64,000 bases of DNA from assembly GCA_033439685.1 (NCBI GenBank), contig JAUEDM010000006.1, positions 3,658,001 through 3,722,000 of the forward strand, in the 5' to 3' direction. The stretch is from Apodospora peruviana (Eukaryota > Ascomycota > Sordariomycetes > Sordariales > Lasiosphaeriaceae). A program made the position numbers and the translations under genes. Below are positions 21,305-32,120 of this stretch, in pieces (the first letter of the stretch is position 1; every line of letters begins with the position of its first letter). Below the pieces are notes generated by a model. The model saw only the letters and a list, made by a program, of their open reading frames with translations. It was not told the origin of the DNA and ran no database searches.

Positions 21305-23782
21305 ATGTGTGGCTTTGATTGGACCAAGCTGCATATCAGGGGCCAGCACCTTAGCATCATCACCGGAGAAGGAAACTCGCACCAAATGGATCAATATGGT
21401 ACGTTGCAGCGCAACCAATCCCGGATTGTCGAAGTATTGGTCGTATCGGAAGAAAAGCTCGATCAAGTCCAGAAGCAGAACGATGATATCCAGCGACACC
21501 TGATGCTGAGTGAGACTCGGTCAGGCACAAGAGACGAGAACATTGTCGCGGCTATATTGACTCTCAAGAACGGCGAGACACTGTTTCTTGGTTCTAACAC
21601 AGTCGAGGATTCAAGCGACCAAACGAGGCATGGGTCAATGGTGACTCTCAAGGCCAACCTGTCCATGGGACGACCAGAAACTATCGTCCGGGATTGCTCT
21701 GGGATACAAAACAAGGTGCTTGACTGTCTTTACTTCCGGCAGCAGATGGATCGATACGAAACAGTCAACGAGGCCCATCAAGAAACGTACGAATGGGTTG
21801 TCAGTAACGGTGCGCCAAGCGATGCCCCTTGGTCCCCTCTCGTCACCTGGTTGGAGAGCGGCGACGGATGCTACTGGATCAACGGCAGGGCAGGCTCTGG
21901 CAAGTCCACCTTGATGGAGCACATCTTCCACGATAAACGAACCAGAACCGCCCTGAACACCTGGGTCGGTCCTGGCAGCCAGCTGGGCATCGCCCGCTTC
22001 TTCTTTTTGGAACTGGGAACCGAGCTCCAGAAATCCCATGCGGGGCTCCTTCGATCCCTGGTCTACGATATACTCTCGGAGCGACCTTATCTCATGTCAG
22101 TGGTGATGCCGGAGCTCTTACGGACGGCTTCAACCCTTCCCGAGCATACCGCGCTTGAGCCACCATCGTATCCCGAGCTTCTCAGATGGTTTCGCGCTCT
22201 TGTGAAGCATGATAGCCCATCCTTTCGACTCGTCTTCTTAGACGGCATCGATGAGTACGATGGAAGTCATCGAGACCTAACAGATCTGATCAAGACATCT
22301 GCCAAGAACAGGAACGTCAGGTTTCTGGTATCTAGCCGCCCTATCCCGGTGTGCGTTGATGCCTTTGGTCATTGCCCCTATCTCCACCTTCACGATCTTA
22401 CCAAAAACGACATCAGGCGCTACGCCAAGGACCATCTGATTGAGGGAGTTACAAAGAGACAACTTGTGGAATGGGACCAATTGATAGAAGAGATCGTGGA
22501 CAAATCCTGTGGGGTCTTCCTATGGGTCGTGCTCGTGTGCCGATCCCTCCGAGAAGGACTGTAAAACTCTGATACCATTACAAAACTACGGCAGCGCCTG
22601 GATGAGCTTCCTTCGGACCTTCAAGAGCTCTATGTACACATGCTAGGAAAGATCCCAGCTGGGTATCGTCGTCCCGCCTCGGAATTCTTCCAGATCGTTC
22701 TGCTGACAAACGAAATCCAAGCCACTGATTTCCGACTGAGTCCCATCCAGCTCTTTTTCTGGTCATGTCTCCACATGTGCAAGACCCAGCGATTGCAAGA
22801 AGTCATTCAGTTCGAAGACAACGTGGCGTGGATTATGGCGCGTTGCGCTTTAAGGTACGCATCCTTCGCTGAGGACACGGTCAATCCAATCCCGCCGGAA
22901 TACCTCTGTGAGCTTGATAAGGCCGTCGACGTGCACTGGAAAGCAGCCACGAAGTATCTCATGGGACATGACCGGGTCCATCTTCATCACGACCACTGGG
23001 GGAAGGGATATTTCACATCGGCAATGAAATGGAGGCCTTCCGTGGTAGTGCCTTCGGGCTTCGATTCGGTCATGGGCTTCTTCGGAATTAGCTCCTTCTT
23101 TTCAAACACCCAACAGCCTCACAAGGACGTAACACAGCCAACACGAACATGTTTAGAATATCAAATACCACCAGAATGAGCAACCCAGCTGCTCCAGCTG
23201 CTTATTTACCGTATTCTCGACCCGGAAGTGGACGCCCACGATGAGAAATGCTCGGCTCTCCAGCTCCGCCGCGCCAAGGTCTGCGTCTTCCTCCTCAACA
23301 GCGGCGCCAGCCCCAACGAATCCGCCCACGATGACGAGAAGCTCACCGCTTGGCAACGGCTGATTTATCACGCAGTTGAAAGCAGCAAGAATAAACCACA
23401 GTTCATTGCCTCCTTTCTCGGAGCAAAGTTTGCGTACACCTTCTCGAAGCTGATTGCCTCGTTCGTCGCCCACGGGGCCGACATCACTGCTTGTTGGGAA
23501 CAGGACGGGAAAGTGCTTTGTGTCTTGGAAGTATTGGAGCATCTATACTCTCCCACTACACCGTCCACCTTCGTGACTCCTCCTAGTGGTGATCCGTTTC
23601 TCGACGAGTCACTAGGAGAGACGGCATTTCCTAACCAGGCTAACCAAGGGGCCGCCGACATTGTCAAATTCCGGGACTATCTCGTGGGTCTGCTTATTGG
23701 CAAGAAGACGAAACCGGCTGCGAAGCCGAGTGTTGTCTTTAGAAGGTTCAGCGGGTTATTCAAGATCAGCTCTCCCGACTGA
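21305..23782 (+). pseudogene. NACHT/NLR-type P-loop ATPase pseudogene with two in-frame stops
   Basis: One continuous frame of about 826 codons, interrupted by TAA at 22562-22564 and TGA at 23177-23179. Protein-like sequence continues unchanged across both (SLREGL before and NSDTITKLRQRLDELPSDL after the first). The frame has a helical N-terminal remnant, Walker A NGRAGSGKST, a Walker B-type FLDGIDEYDG, a VSSRPIPV sensor region, and a C-terminal part with ankyrin-like helices (KVCVFLLNSGASPNE). Fungal proteins of this class are signalling ATPases linked to non-self recognition and programmed cell death. Both stops can arise by one C-to-T or G-to-A change. The N-terminal effector domain is absent. 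I excluded intron removal for the first stop because the spanned sequence is well-preserved coding. Sequencing error is an unlikely alternative for both stops. Confidence 0.8.
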
Positions 23783-24855
23783 ATGGGCTAGTATATCCTG
23801 CCACCACCTAAACGGGCCCAACAGACAAAAGCCTTATATAATGTCACTGTTCAATTATAGTGGATTCGCCACACCTGTGGATTGACTATTAGCTGCCGCC
23901 CGCCTTCATGGGTCCAGTCCGCAGTGAACGAAAGCGCGGCGACATGGTGGTGTAAAAGTGTTCCCAACCTGGTTCAGGACTTAATCATCGCAACTCCACC
24001 GTCGTAGCACTGCAGAACGTGGTCCGTGGCAATGATAGCCGTGCATATAAGTCTGGGACGCCTGAGACGCGTTGGACAGAGACGGGCTAGTCTAGCCTCT
24101 ACGCTGGCACGCCGAGTACCATTGCAAATGGATAGGGAGGTCATCCATTTGTTCTGTAAAACAGAGCTGCACGTCACCAGTCCAGGTTATGGCCTTTAAT
24201 CTGCATTCGGTAAGTCAGGTTGTCTCTTTGCAAAGTGGTATTATGTTTATTTTCAGAGTACGGCCATGCCGAGAGTCTTCGCTCCAGGCTCTTCTACTGA
24301 TAAGCTGTCCCCCAGATTTTGACCTCTATGAGTTTCAGTGTCGAGCAGCAGCAAACCTGTAAGAAGTTCATCTTTGCTCAACCAGCAGTTAACAATGTCA
24401 ATTGTGAAAATTCCGGAGGAATTTAAGAAGTGTCTTCGATGAAGCCTGCTTTCAGTCTGACCAGAAAGGACAGAGCTTACAAAGTGCTAAGTTCTTCCGA
24501 CCAACGGGAGAAAACGGGCGCGAAGCTCGAATACACGTGATCTGTTGACTGGAGAGTTTTGCGCAGCTGCGTAAAACCCGTGGACGCAGCCCATCCCTGC
24601 CGCTGATCAGCCTCCTTTGATTGGTGGATGAGTATCTGCTGTGTCACTGCCCCAGCGCTGCAGTGAGGTAGCCGACCCCAACTGTGGGCATTTCTGACCT
24701 TTTTCTTACTATGCAAACTCAGTCAGTCTCAATATCCCGTTTAACGTGAGATCAAAGTGCCTGGTCAAGCGCGTCGTTTCGACACTCTCATCAAAGAATT
24801 ACAATACTCGATGAGAACGCTTTACTCACGATAGTACTAGTCATCAGATATCGCC
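23783..24855. other. Intergenic, no gene seen
   Basis: No recognisable gene; frames of 67 and 79 codons on the minus strand (23974-24177 and 24477-24716) lack supporting features. The promoter of the rightward membrane protein lies near the right end. Confidence 0.45.
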
Positions 24856-26352
24856 ATGCCAGCACTCCAGGCATCGTTGCTGCAACCTTTTCTTGGAATT
24901 GGAGGCCACGCTCCTCCACTGGCGTCCGCCATCGAGAATGCTACTACTACCGACCTTGTTTGCGCCTGGCCGTTGTCGAGTCAATATGGACCTGGCTCTA
25001 GGATCTTGTAAGTGATTAATTAGTCTTGGCGAATTATATTCGTTTTCCTTTCTTCTTTTGGACGGGGAAATTAACAGTCTCTGTGCTTTCAGCTATTACC
25101 TCATCGTGGCGGTTGTTGTCTGCGTCCGAAAACATGACTGGCTTCGTAACGCTGCCCTAGCAGCCGCCCTGATGCTCCCGGCCACGGCTGCTCTGCATGC
25201 CATTACCCTTGCATCAGTCCACACCAGTGGTGAGTGCAAACACGATACTTTCCGCCCGCGATATAAAGTGGTGCCAAAGCTCATGATCCTGTATATTCGT
25301 CTAGGTGCCGTTGATTTGGATGTCTACGGAGCCCTCCAGCTTCTATCGATGGGAATCCTGACTGCTCCATTGACGGCTGGGGCTTTGAAGCTCATTTCTA
25401 CCGGCCGAGATGTTATCATTTTGTGGACTTCCCTGGTCCTTGCCGGTGAGTGGATCTTTCTGCTCCGGCCACGAAGTTTGGAGCTCCAGCCATATTGAGA
25501 CCATCAAACAGGACTATTCAGCTTAGCAGTGGAGTTCAACCGGGCCCAAGACATCACCGTCAATGAGTGCTCCGACAGTCCTGGAGGCTTCGTCTATGGA
25601 TATTCTCGGTGTGGGCTTGATTGTTCTGCTGCACACTCACCTATGCGACCCGATGACCGCAGTAACATTTATATGATCCCCACACCAGAAGCACTCAGCT
25701 TCCCAATGGCGATGATATTGGCAGCGGCATGTTGCATCCCCGCCCTTGTCCTCATTGCGTCCATCTGGCGAAAATCACGAAGAGTCAACTGGGATCTCCT
25801 TAGCATTTTGGAAGACGCCACTGAAGAGAAGGGCAGTCACACCGGCATTCGTATCAGCGCCGCTGTGAATGCCATCTATGAAATGACAGGCATGCTGTGG
25901 AAATTTATAGGGTTGCCATTTTACGTCGTAGCAACACTAATTATCCTTGTTGCTGGCGAGGCGAACTTCCACGGGCCGCAGTTGTCTTACCAGACCGAGA
26001 CCCTGACCGATGTCGGTAAGCTACCCCTTGGACCATCCATCGAGAACGCTATTATGCTTCACTTTGCTGACAGATGAGACGTATGTACTTAGGTCAATGG
26101 GCTCCTCTTATTGGCAGCGTGCTTGCCTGCCTCGGCTATCTCTACCTGCTGGCAGTGACGCGCATCGAAAATCCTGACGGATGGGACTCGGGGGGGTGGA
26201 TTCCAAGTCTCACTTCTCGAAATTCGACTTACGACAAACGCAAGGATCACGATCGCGGGCGCACTGACTACCAATTTTCAGAAGTTGCACACGTCGGTGT
26301 CATCAAACCGCCCCAAAGGCTTAACTTACACGGAGGAGAGGGCCCAAAGCCG
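24856..26352 (+). CDS. Fungal multi-pass membrane protein, 3' end uncertain
   Basis: Exons 24856-25007, 25093-25229, 25305-25445, 25512-26015 and from 26093; introns of 85, 75, 66 and 77 bp with GTAAGT/GTGAGT-type donors. Joined, they give a protein starting MPALQASLLQPF, with a TTTDLVCAWPLSSQYGPG ectodomain motif and then about seven hydrophobic segments, the last being QWAPLIGSVLACLGYLYLLAV. This matches a common uncharacterised family of ascomycete integral membrane proteins in which every segment up to that helix is conserved. After the last helix no in-frame stop appears; the frame runs on into the C2H2-type gene that follows. Either a further intron ends the protein (an ACTACCAATTTTCAG acceptor lies at about 26268-26282) or the two coding regions are fused. 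The end coordinate marks only the next gene's candidate Met. Confidence 0.7.
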
Positions 26353-27765
26353 ATGACGTTCTGCTCCAGGAAAGCAGGAGCATTGGATTGTCCACTTTTG
26401 ACGAATGGACCTTCCGACTCTTTCAATACAGACTCGTCAGCCGGTAACTCGAGGAGCGAGGCCACTGACGGCAAAACGCAAAGCGACAGAAAGAGGAGAC
26501 TTGGAACATCCTCAGGGAAGGAAGGATCGCGAGACGACGACGGAGACGACGACGACGGAGACACCCCTCGGCAACCAAACACCAAGCGAGTTTCCCGCCA
26601 GGTCTTCGAGAAGAAGCTGTTATTCGCTTGTCCGTACTTCAAACGCAATCCTTCAAAGTACAGGACCCAGAGGATCTGTTGCGGGCCGGGCTGGGAGGCA
26701 GTTCACCGCGTGAAGTATGTCGCAGACAGGAATCGAGAGAGAACGAGCTAACTCACCCGCACAGGGAGCACCTCTACCGAAAACATCGGGTCTTTCGTTG
26801 TAAACGGTGCTGTAACACTTTCAGCGAACCGTCCTTGCTGGAAGAACATCAGCGATTACCGAATCCTTGTCCACTTCGTGACCTGAGCGACGGCGCAGCG
26901 GACCTGGAAGACGGGTTTGGCGAGGAACAGGAGAAACTTCTCCGATCCCGCAAGAAGAAGACGCCCAATATCGACGAGGTCGGCAAATGGAGGGAGATGT
27001 ACAGGATTTTGTTTCCTCGAGTCCAGGACGAGGATATTCCACTGCCCTGTACGTTGTTATCCTCATCTTGCAGATGTTTGGGCCACTAATTAACACTAAT
27101 CTGTATACCTAGTCTATTCCATCGAGGCGGCCGTTATCACCACAGCTGACCAGGACGAACATCAAAAAGAACTTTGTTCAGAGTATTTTCAAGAGTACGA
27201 ACGGTACCTCGTTCATCAGATGAAGAGCGGCTGCCTTCTCGCCGGCAGACTACGGCAAGGGCTGGAAAAGGACCTAAACATCGTTGATGATGGCGCCAGG
27301 GAGAAGGTCTTTGAGCTCTTCAAGAACGTGCAACTTGAGATTCTTGCCGATTTTCGGCATGCTCGTGGTCTCGGCAAAACAATGGCCACTTCCAGCTGGA
27401 AACAGCCGATGAAGGACAAGAGCGATGATGCGAGCATGGGAGGGACCCAATCGACGTCTGATTCCCCCGGGGCAGGCACAGACGACAGCACCAATTTAAC
27501 CGACAGCGCTGTGGACAGACACGCTAATGGTGTCGAAGATTTTCACATGACGCTGCAAGACGCTGACATGGTCGACTTCTTCAACCAACTGGCGCCGGCT
27601 TTGGGAGACGGGGAGGATCTGGGTTTCCTGGAGCCGTCAGGGGAGGTAGAAGATGCCGCGGCCTCAACTGCTGACTGGTGGTATGAATGGCAGAACGATG
27701 ATCTTATCCAGACTTGGCCAACTCGGACAACGGAAAGAGTTGTTGATGATAGAACTGGTGGTTAA
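26353..27765 (+). CDS. C2H2-type zinc finger protein
   Basis: Exons 26353-26714, 26765-27048 and 27113-27765; introns of 50 and 64 bp; 432 residues if translation starts at 26353. After a Ser- and Asp-rich leader comes ACPYFKRNPSKYRTQRIC, then HRVKEHLYRKHR formed across the first intron, then FRCKRCCNTF with a second Cys pair and EHQR. This is the layout of a large fungal family with two C2H2-like fingers (a degenerate first one followed by RCxRC...H). The segment PNIDEVGKWREMYRILFP, followed by EDIPLPSYSIEA across the second intron, is also typical. The C-terminus is acidic and polar. It is presumably a nuclear DNA- or RNA-binding protein. The upstream frame is open and joins the membrane protein, so the N-terminus is uncertain. 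Confidence 0.72.
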
Positions 27766-27797
27766 CCGACTTCGAGGGACGGAGCGACCCCCTTCTC

Positions 27798-27836
27798 TTC
27801 CCCGGCCCCGACCCCGGCCCCGACCCCGGCCCCGAT
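27798..27836. repeat. GC-rich 12-mer tandem repeat
   Basis: About three tandem copies of CCCCGACCCCGG lie in the gap between the zinc-finger gene and the RNase H-like ORF, just upstream of the latter's Met. The repeat encodes Pro-Arg in one frame, but that frame is not part of a recognised gene. Confidence 0.8.
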
Positions 27837-27842
27837 TTCGAC

Positions 27843-28595
27843 ATGGACGGCGACTTTAGACATGCCGACTCGAGGGACTTGCCCCATGTCACCTTTAAAC
27901 TCCGCGCCAAACATCCAATGGGCAACATGATTCCCAACCCAGGCTACTACATGTACCCTGTTCCTCCCCCCTCAATCGTCCATTGTGCCCCGGCGGCCAT
28001 GGGAAATGGCACCAATGGCGTTTGGGTCGGCACCCTCTTCACTCCTCCAGCCGTGTCAGTGACCGGCCCACGTCCGACGACCTTGTGGGCGCCGCGGCGG
28101 GTCAAGACAGCGATAACAGGCTTGACATCCACAAGGGTCGTGATGCGCCATCGGTACGTGCCTTACATTAGCGGCGGGCTCAAAGGTATGCTCCTGATGG
28201 CCGACGACTCATGTCTTGGAAGATCAAGAACTGCTGCCATGGGTCCGCTGCGTGATCGCGCGGGCTGGGTATTTATCTTCGCGCCCGCGTCCGAAGGCGG
28301 CCACGTAAGCGGGGTGCTCGAGCAGAAAGGCCCTGATAATCAGTTCCATGCAATAACGAGTATCCGCGCTGAGTTGCGTGCCGTCATCGCCGCGTTGGAG
28401 TACAGGGAGGATACGAGGGTCAGGAGTCTCACCATCGTGCTTAATGATGTCGTGGCCATCTCCGACTGCGAGCTCAATGGCCGGCAACAGCGCGACCTGG
28501 GAGAGATTTCCAGAGCATGCCAGAACGTCCTTGAGGAGCTTGCGCATGAACTAGACGCATATGTAGAGCTAGATCCAGCCAAGGTGCCGGTTTGA
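27843..28595 (+). CDS. RNase H-like domain protein, possibly decayed
   Basis: Single frame of 250 codons. Residues about 110-200 resemble the fungal RNase H fold: YVPYISGG, then DDSCLGRS where DGACxxNG would be expected, DRAGWVFIF, and SIRAELRAVIAALEYR, which holds the conserved acidic Glu of helix A. The next strand, LTIVLNDVVAIS, stands where TDSxYV normally gives the third catalytic Asp. The DGAC motif is altered and a stretch of about 20 residues between it and RAGW looks foreign, so activity is doubtful. The first 100 residues are not recognised. No introns are needed. It could be a domesticated or degenerating copy of the single-domain RNase H proteins common in ascomycetes. Confidence 0.5.
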   Translation: MDGDFRHADSRDLPHVTFKLRAKHPMGNMIPNPGYYMYPVPPPSIVHCAPAAMGNGTNGVWVGTLFTPPAVSVTGPRPTTLWAPRRVKTAITGLTSTRVVMRHRYVPYISGGLKGMLLMADDSCLGRSRTAAMGPLRDRAGWVFIFAPASEGGHVSGVLEQKGPDNQFHAITSIRAELRAVIAALEYREDTRVRSLTIVLNDVVAISDCELNGRQQRDLGEISRACQNVLEELAHELDAYVELDPAKVPV

Positions 28596-28839
28596 ATACC
28601 TAAGCGAGTAGGATCTGAAGCGCCTGAAATAGGAACCCGAAGACATTCGCAATCTTCGTGGCAGGATTGTTTTTAATGTAGCATTTGTTCAATGCTTTTG
28701 TCGAGGGAGTGTCTGCGTAAAGTGACACTAGGTCCATTTTGTCTTGTATTGCAAGGTAAATAATTACTAACACCTATCGGAATAGCCGGGAGACCTTCGT
28801 TATCAGAAAGGGCGTGGACTCGACTCAGTCAAGAGTAGG

Positions 28840-29250
28840 ATGACCAGGAGCGACTTAAGATCCATTATCCGCGACTGGCTTACACTTCTAGAGTACGCTA
28901 CGCATCGGCACAGCTTCATCCACAGACGGCAGCCAGGCATAGGAGAGTAGCTCTTAGACTCGGCAGAGTACCAAGCCTGGACAAGTGCGAGCTCCAACGG
29001 AATCAGTCCCCTCTACCGAAGAGCATCAAGGCACTGTGGGAACAACAGAAGCACCGTGGACCGTCATTGAAGCAGATCGCGAACACACTAAGATCTGTGA
29101 TTGCGCTGTACTCCAAGGTCTTTGTGGTTGTTAACGCGCTTGACGAGTGCCAGAATTCCGACACCTGCCAGCAAACGTCTCTGAGAGTGCAACCTTTCCT
29201 TCCTGCCATACTTGCCAGTTTCCGGTCGAGTCCTCGTCATGTCATATGAA
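28840..29250 (+). pseudogene. NACHT/NLR relic lacking the P-loop
   Basis: The plus strand reads RDWLTLLEYATHRHSFIHRR, then QPGIGE, a TAG stop at 28948-28950, and LLDSAEYQAW. These are the segments that normally stand directly before the P-loop (typically GxWLLDSxEFQxW). The frame then changes and continues LPKSIKALWEQQKHRGPSL, ANTLRSVIALYSKVFVVVNALDECQ, the Walker B region with Asp changed to Asn. The roughly 80 residues that should carry the Walker A motif are missing. A G-to-A change from TGG explains the stop. The piece ends at 29250. This is a dead fragment of the ankyrin/NACHT type, distinct from the copy at 21.3-23.8 kb. Confidence 0.7.
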
Positions 29251-29358
29251 GCGACTGCGACGGCCATTCTGGTAGCGCTGGCTGGTATAATCTCACCGCT
29301 GGGGCTACGCTAGGCCGTCACGGGAACGTCTGCTGTTCAGGCGACCTTTCAGCTGGCA

Positions 29359-30563
29359 ATGGACCCCTCGGTCTTTTCCGACACGACGCCGCTCCGGGAT
29401 AACTACACCATCTCGAGGTCCTGCGGAATGAGCTTGGCCCCCCTGTCCAGGCCAGGGCCTAGGCGATGCAGTTATGACGAAGGACTACTTCGACGATCAG
29501 ACTGGGCCGATCAAAGCTCTCTACAGTGCCCGAATTCCTCAAGATATCATTGACTGCTTCAACAGCGGGACACTTCCCGAGCACGATTACCGCCACAGTG
29601 CTTTCGAGATCCAGTTCCGAACGTACTGGACATCTTGGCCACCGGTGGCAGACTACGTGGATCCGTCCTATTCGAACAACCACGGGCGACTTCCAGTATA
29701 TCCAGCAAGTGACTCTCGAAGCCGGATACCACGTCATCGAGGGGCTTGTGATTGATGCAGTTGACGGTGGGCTCGGTTTCCGTAATCACACCGTCCCGAC
29801 AAGTCCGAAGATGGAGTTTGGCGGGACGTGGACTGAAGACTTGCTCTGGGTCCAACCCCTGACCAGATGCACCGCAACCAACTGGTCACTCAAGGCCAAG
29901 CAACAGCTGCAACCGTTTGTCACTACTAAAAGCCCTCAATTCAACTTATACGATGTCAGGTTGATTAGAGACAACATCCTTGACTCACAGGATGCTGGCG
30001 GCCGTATTTGTCAAGCTTCTGAGGAGATCAGGCTAGACGAACGGCTGCGCGGAGCCGCTCTGGAGTTCAACAGCGGTATCATCGAGTACTACAGCCGGCC
30101 CTCGTCTAATCCCAACATCGCGGCCAACATGCTCGTCGGAACAAAGTCCAGGATTGGTCGGGAAGAAACTTCGTCTTCCCGTGGCCAGGTATCAAGAACA
30201 GAGCGCGGCATCGTCTATGAGTACAAGTACGGAACCATCGGTTTCATGTTTTGTGCGCTCTGGATCGGCAGCGCGGGTGCTTGTCTCGCCTTGTTACTGG
30301 GGAGCAAATTTCGGAGGAATGGACAAGCTGCTGTTGTTTCGGTTGCAGGCGTCAGGTCTCTGACGAATGCGCTCTGCGCGGGAAGGACGATGGTTGGTAT
30401 GGCGGTTCCTGAGAAAGGAGAGAGTGTTATGCTCCCTACGGATAAATGGTTGAAGGAAGTCGGAAAGCTACAGATTCTTGTTGATGTTGCTGGTGGGAAA
30501 GGAGATAGTAAAGCGTCGGGCAAGATAGTCTTGGCGGAGGAGAAGAAGGATGGGACTGCGTAA
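29359..30563 (+). pseudogene. Frameshifted fungal membrane glycoprotein
   Basis: Two overlapping frames make up one protein of a known ascomycete membrane family. The first (29474-29755) carries FEIQFRTYWTSWPP. The second, in frame with 29526, gives GDFQYIQQVTLE, VIEGLVIDAVDGGLGFRNHT, GGTWTEDLLWVQPLTRC and, near the end, a membrane helix (IGFMFCALWIGSAGACLALLL) followed by a cytoplasmic tail. The switch between frames falls at about 29680-29695 without a usable splice pair, so an indel is the best explanation. Upstream pieces, including a putative secreted start, are lost or scrambled. The middle of the ectodomain is also shorter than in the intact relatives. A real intron-containing gene remains a less likely alternative. 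Confidence 0.6.
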
Positions 30564-30945
30564 ACCATGAAGGTTATACAACAAACCTTGGGGTTTCCAA
30601 ATTTTCAAACAAACGGTCTTTAATCCCCACAATGGAAGACATCACCGAGACCAGTCGTGGGAAGCTGAACATCGCTCTTGGTGGTATGTTTGTCTGATTG
30701 GTGCCTGAGCAGACCAAAATACTTGGATGCTACACGCCACCCTTGGCATCGTCTAAACCCCTAGATCCCCCTCGAGTAAGACGGACGAAATTGCTCCCGT
30801 CGTCGCGTGTGCCTGTCATCCAGTGCGCCACCACGCAAGCCCAACAGCCACCGCCGTTTTCTTTGTGCATCGTGAGACAAACTCCACCACTCTTCGTGTT
30901 TACATTCCCCTCAACCTCTTCGGAGCTATCAGTATTCTGTACACG
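30564..30945. other. Short intergenic region
   Basis: A short ATG-led stretch at 30632-30683 (MEDITETSRGKLNIALGG) is followed by a GTATGT donor and looks like an isolated first exon, but no matching downstream exon is visible. The rest is the promoter and leader of the secreted protein gene. Confidence 0.35.
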
Positions 30946-32025
30946 ATGGTATCATCACAATGGCGGTGGTCGCCAACCACCCTCCTCTTCCTATCTCTGT
31001 CCCTCCTCACTATCCCAACCCTCACAACCGCACTGGACTTTGTTCCCAACGCGTACTCGTACTGCATAAAATACTACGGCAGCGTGAGCGCATCCATCTC
31101 CCTCGGCGAAGGCTGGCTCGGCAAAAATTACAACAATACAATCACCTGCCCGACCTCATGGGATTTTCCCACCCTCAAAGGCGCGACGCTGACCCTCTGC
31201 CCGCCGGAATCCAACCCAGGCGGCAAAGGCCCATTTTACGCGCCGGACGCCAGAGGGTTGGCAATAGATGCGAAGCTTGAATTTCGGCACGTCGCCGGTA
31301 TCCTGGAGAAACCGATCGATCATCTCGCACTGACAGACTTTCTGATAACCAACGGGTCCGTCAAAGTACCTGACGGCAAACCGGCCGTGCTCGCGCCGCA
31401 TGATTGGAGCCGGTCGTATATCGGCCCGCAGTGGTCGATCAATGGCACCGAGGAGAGTATCGTGTCTGAGCCGAAGAGATCGGGCGGTGGGGTCAGTTTG
31501 TATCTGGATTGTGCGAATCTATCGAACAAGCAAAGAGGAAGTGATTATTGTGGGACGGGGGAGGATGAGGATGTGGGCGGGTGCTGGCGGTCGCAGACTT
31601 TTGTGTTTAATATGCAGGATCGCATGAATTTCAGCATTGGGTTTCACAATTTTGAGGCGGAGGCGACGGTTTTTGCTGGACAGGATTGGGTTTATAGGAA
31701 CGGGACGAATATGGGGACTAGCGAGGTTGTGTTGACGTTTGCGGGACGGAGGGAGTTGCCCAGTGTGGTGGACTATGACTTTTGGATTAACTCGGAGATG
31801 AATTATGAGAGTGAGAAGGAGGATCTTAATGATCAGTTTAGGCTTGAGGAGGACGCAACGGGGATGCCGCTTTTCTTGAATGCTACGCAGAGTGGGGAGT
31901 GGTTCGATACTGCTAATGGGACGTTTTCGGTGTTGAGTGGTGCGAATAGAGGGGGGGTTGCTGGAAAGGGGGTGGTGGTGATGTGGGCTAGTATGGTTGT
32001 TTTTGTGGGTTGGTACTTAGTGTAG
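30946..32025 (+). CDS. Secreted, probably GPI-anchored protein
   Basis: Uninterrupted 359-codon frame from the Met at 30946; an earlier in-frame Met at 30823 would bury the signal sequence. Residues 1-28 (SPTTLLFLSLSLLTIPTLTT) form a signal peptide. The ectodomain has at least eight N-glycosylation sites (NNT, NGS, NGT, NLS, NFS, NAT and others) and paired cysteines. The C-terminus ends with small residues (SGANRGG) and a hydrophobic tail (VVVMWASMVVFVGWYLV) that looks like a GPI-attachment signal. No catalytic domain is recognised, so it is listed as a cell-surface protein of unknown function. It is transcribed toward the convergent P450 gene. Confidence 0.75.
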   Translation: MVSSQWRWSPTTLLFLSLSLLTIPTLTTALDFVPNAYSYCIKYYGSVSASISLGEGWLGKNYNNTITCPTSWDFPTLKGATLTLCPPESNPGGKGPFYAPDARGLAIDAKLEFRHVAGILEKPIDHLALTDFLITNGSVKVPDGKPAVLAPHDWSRSYIGPQWSINGTEESIVSEPKRSGGGVSLYLDCANLSNKQRGSDYCGTGEDEDVGGCWRSQTFVFNMQDRMNFSIGFHNFEAEATVFAGQDWVYRNGTNMGTSEVVLTFAGRRELPSVVDYDFWINSEMNYESEKEDLNDQFRLEEDATGMPLFLNATQSGEWFDTANGTFSVLSGANRGGVAGKGVVVMWASMVVFVGWYLV

Positions 32026-32120
32026 ATAGGTCCTGGTGCCGGAAACCAGATATTTGGGTGGGAAGCCTGTCTAATAGCAAGGGGCTACTGAAACATTGAA
32101 CGACCCCAAAAAATTCCCGC

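Noticed and set aside
30632..30683. Possible first exon MEDITETSRGKLNIALGG
   Set aside because: It has a good donor, but no downstream exon on the plus strand continues it before the next gene's own signal peptide.
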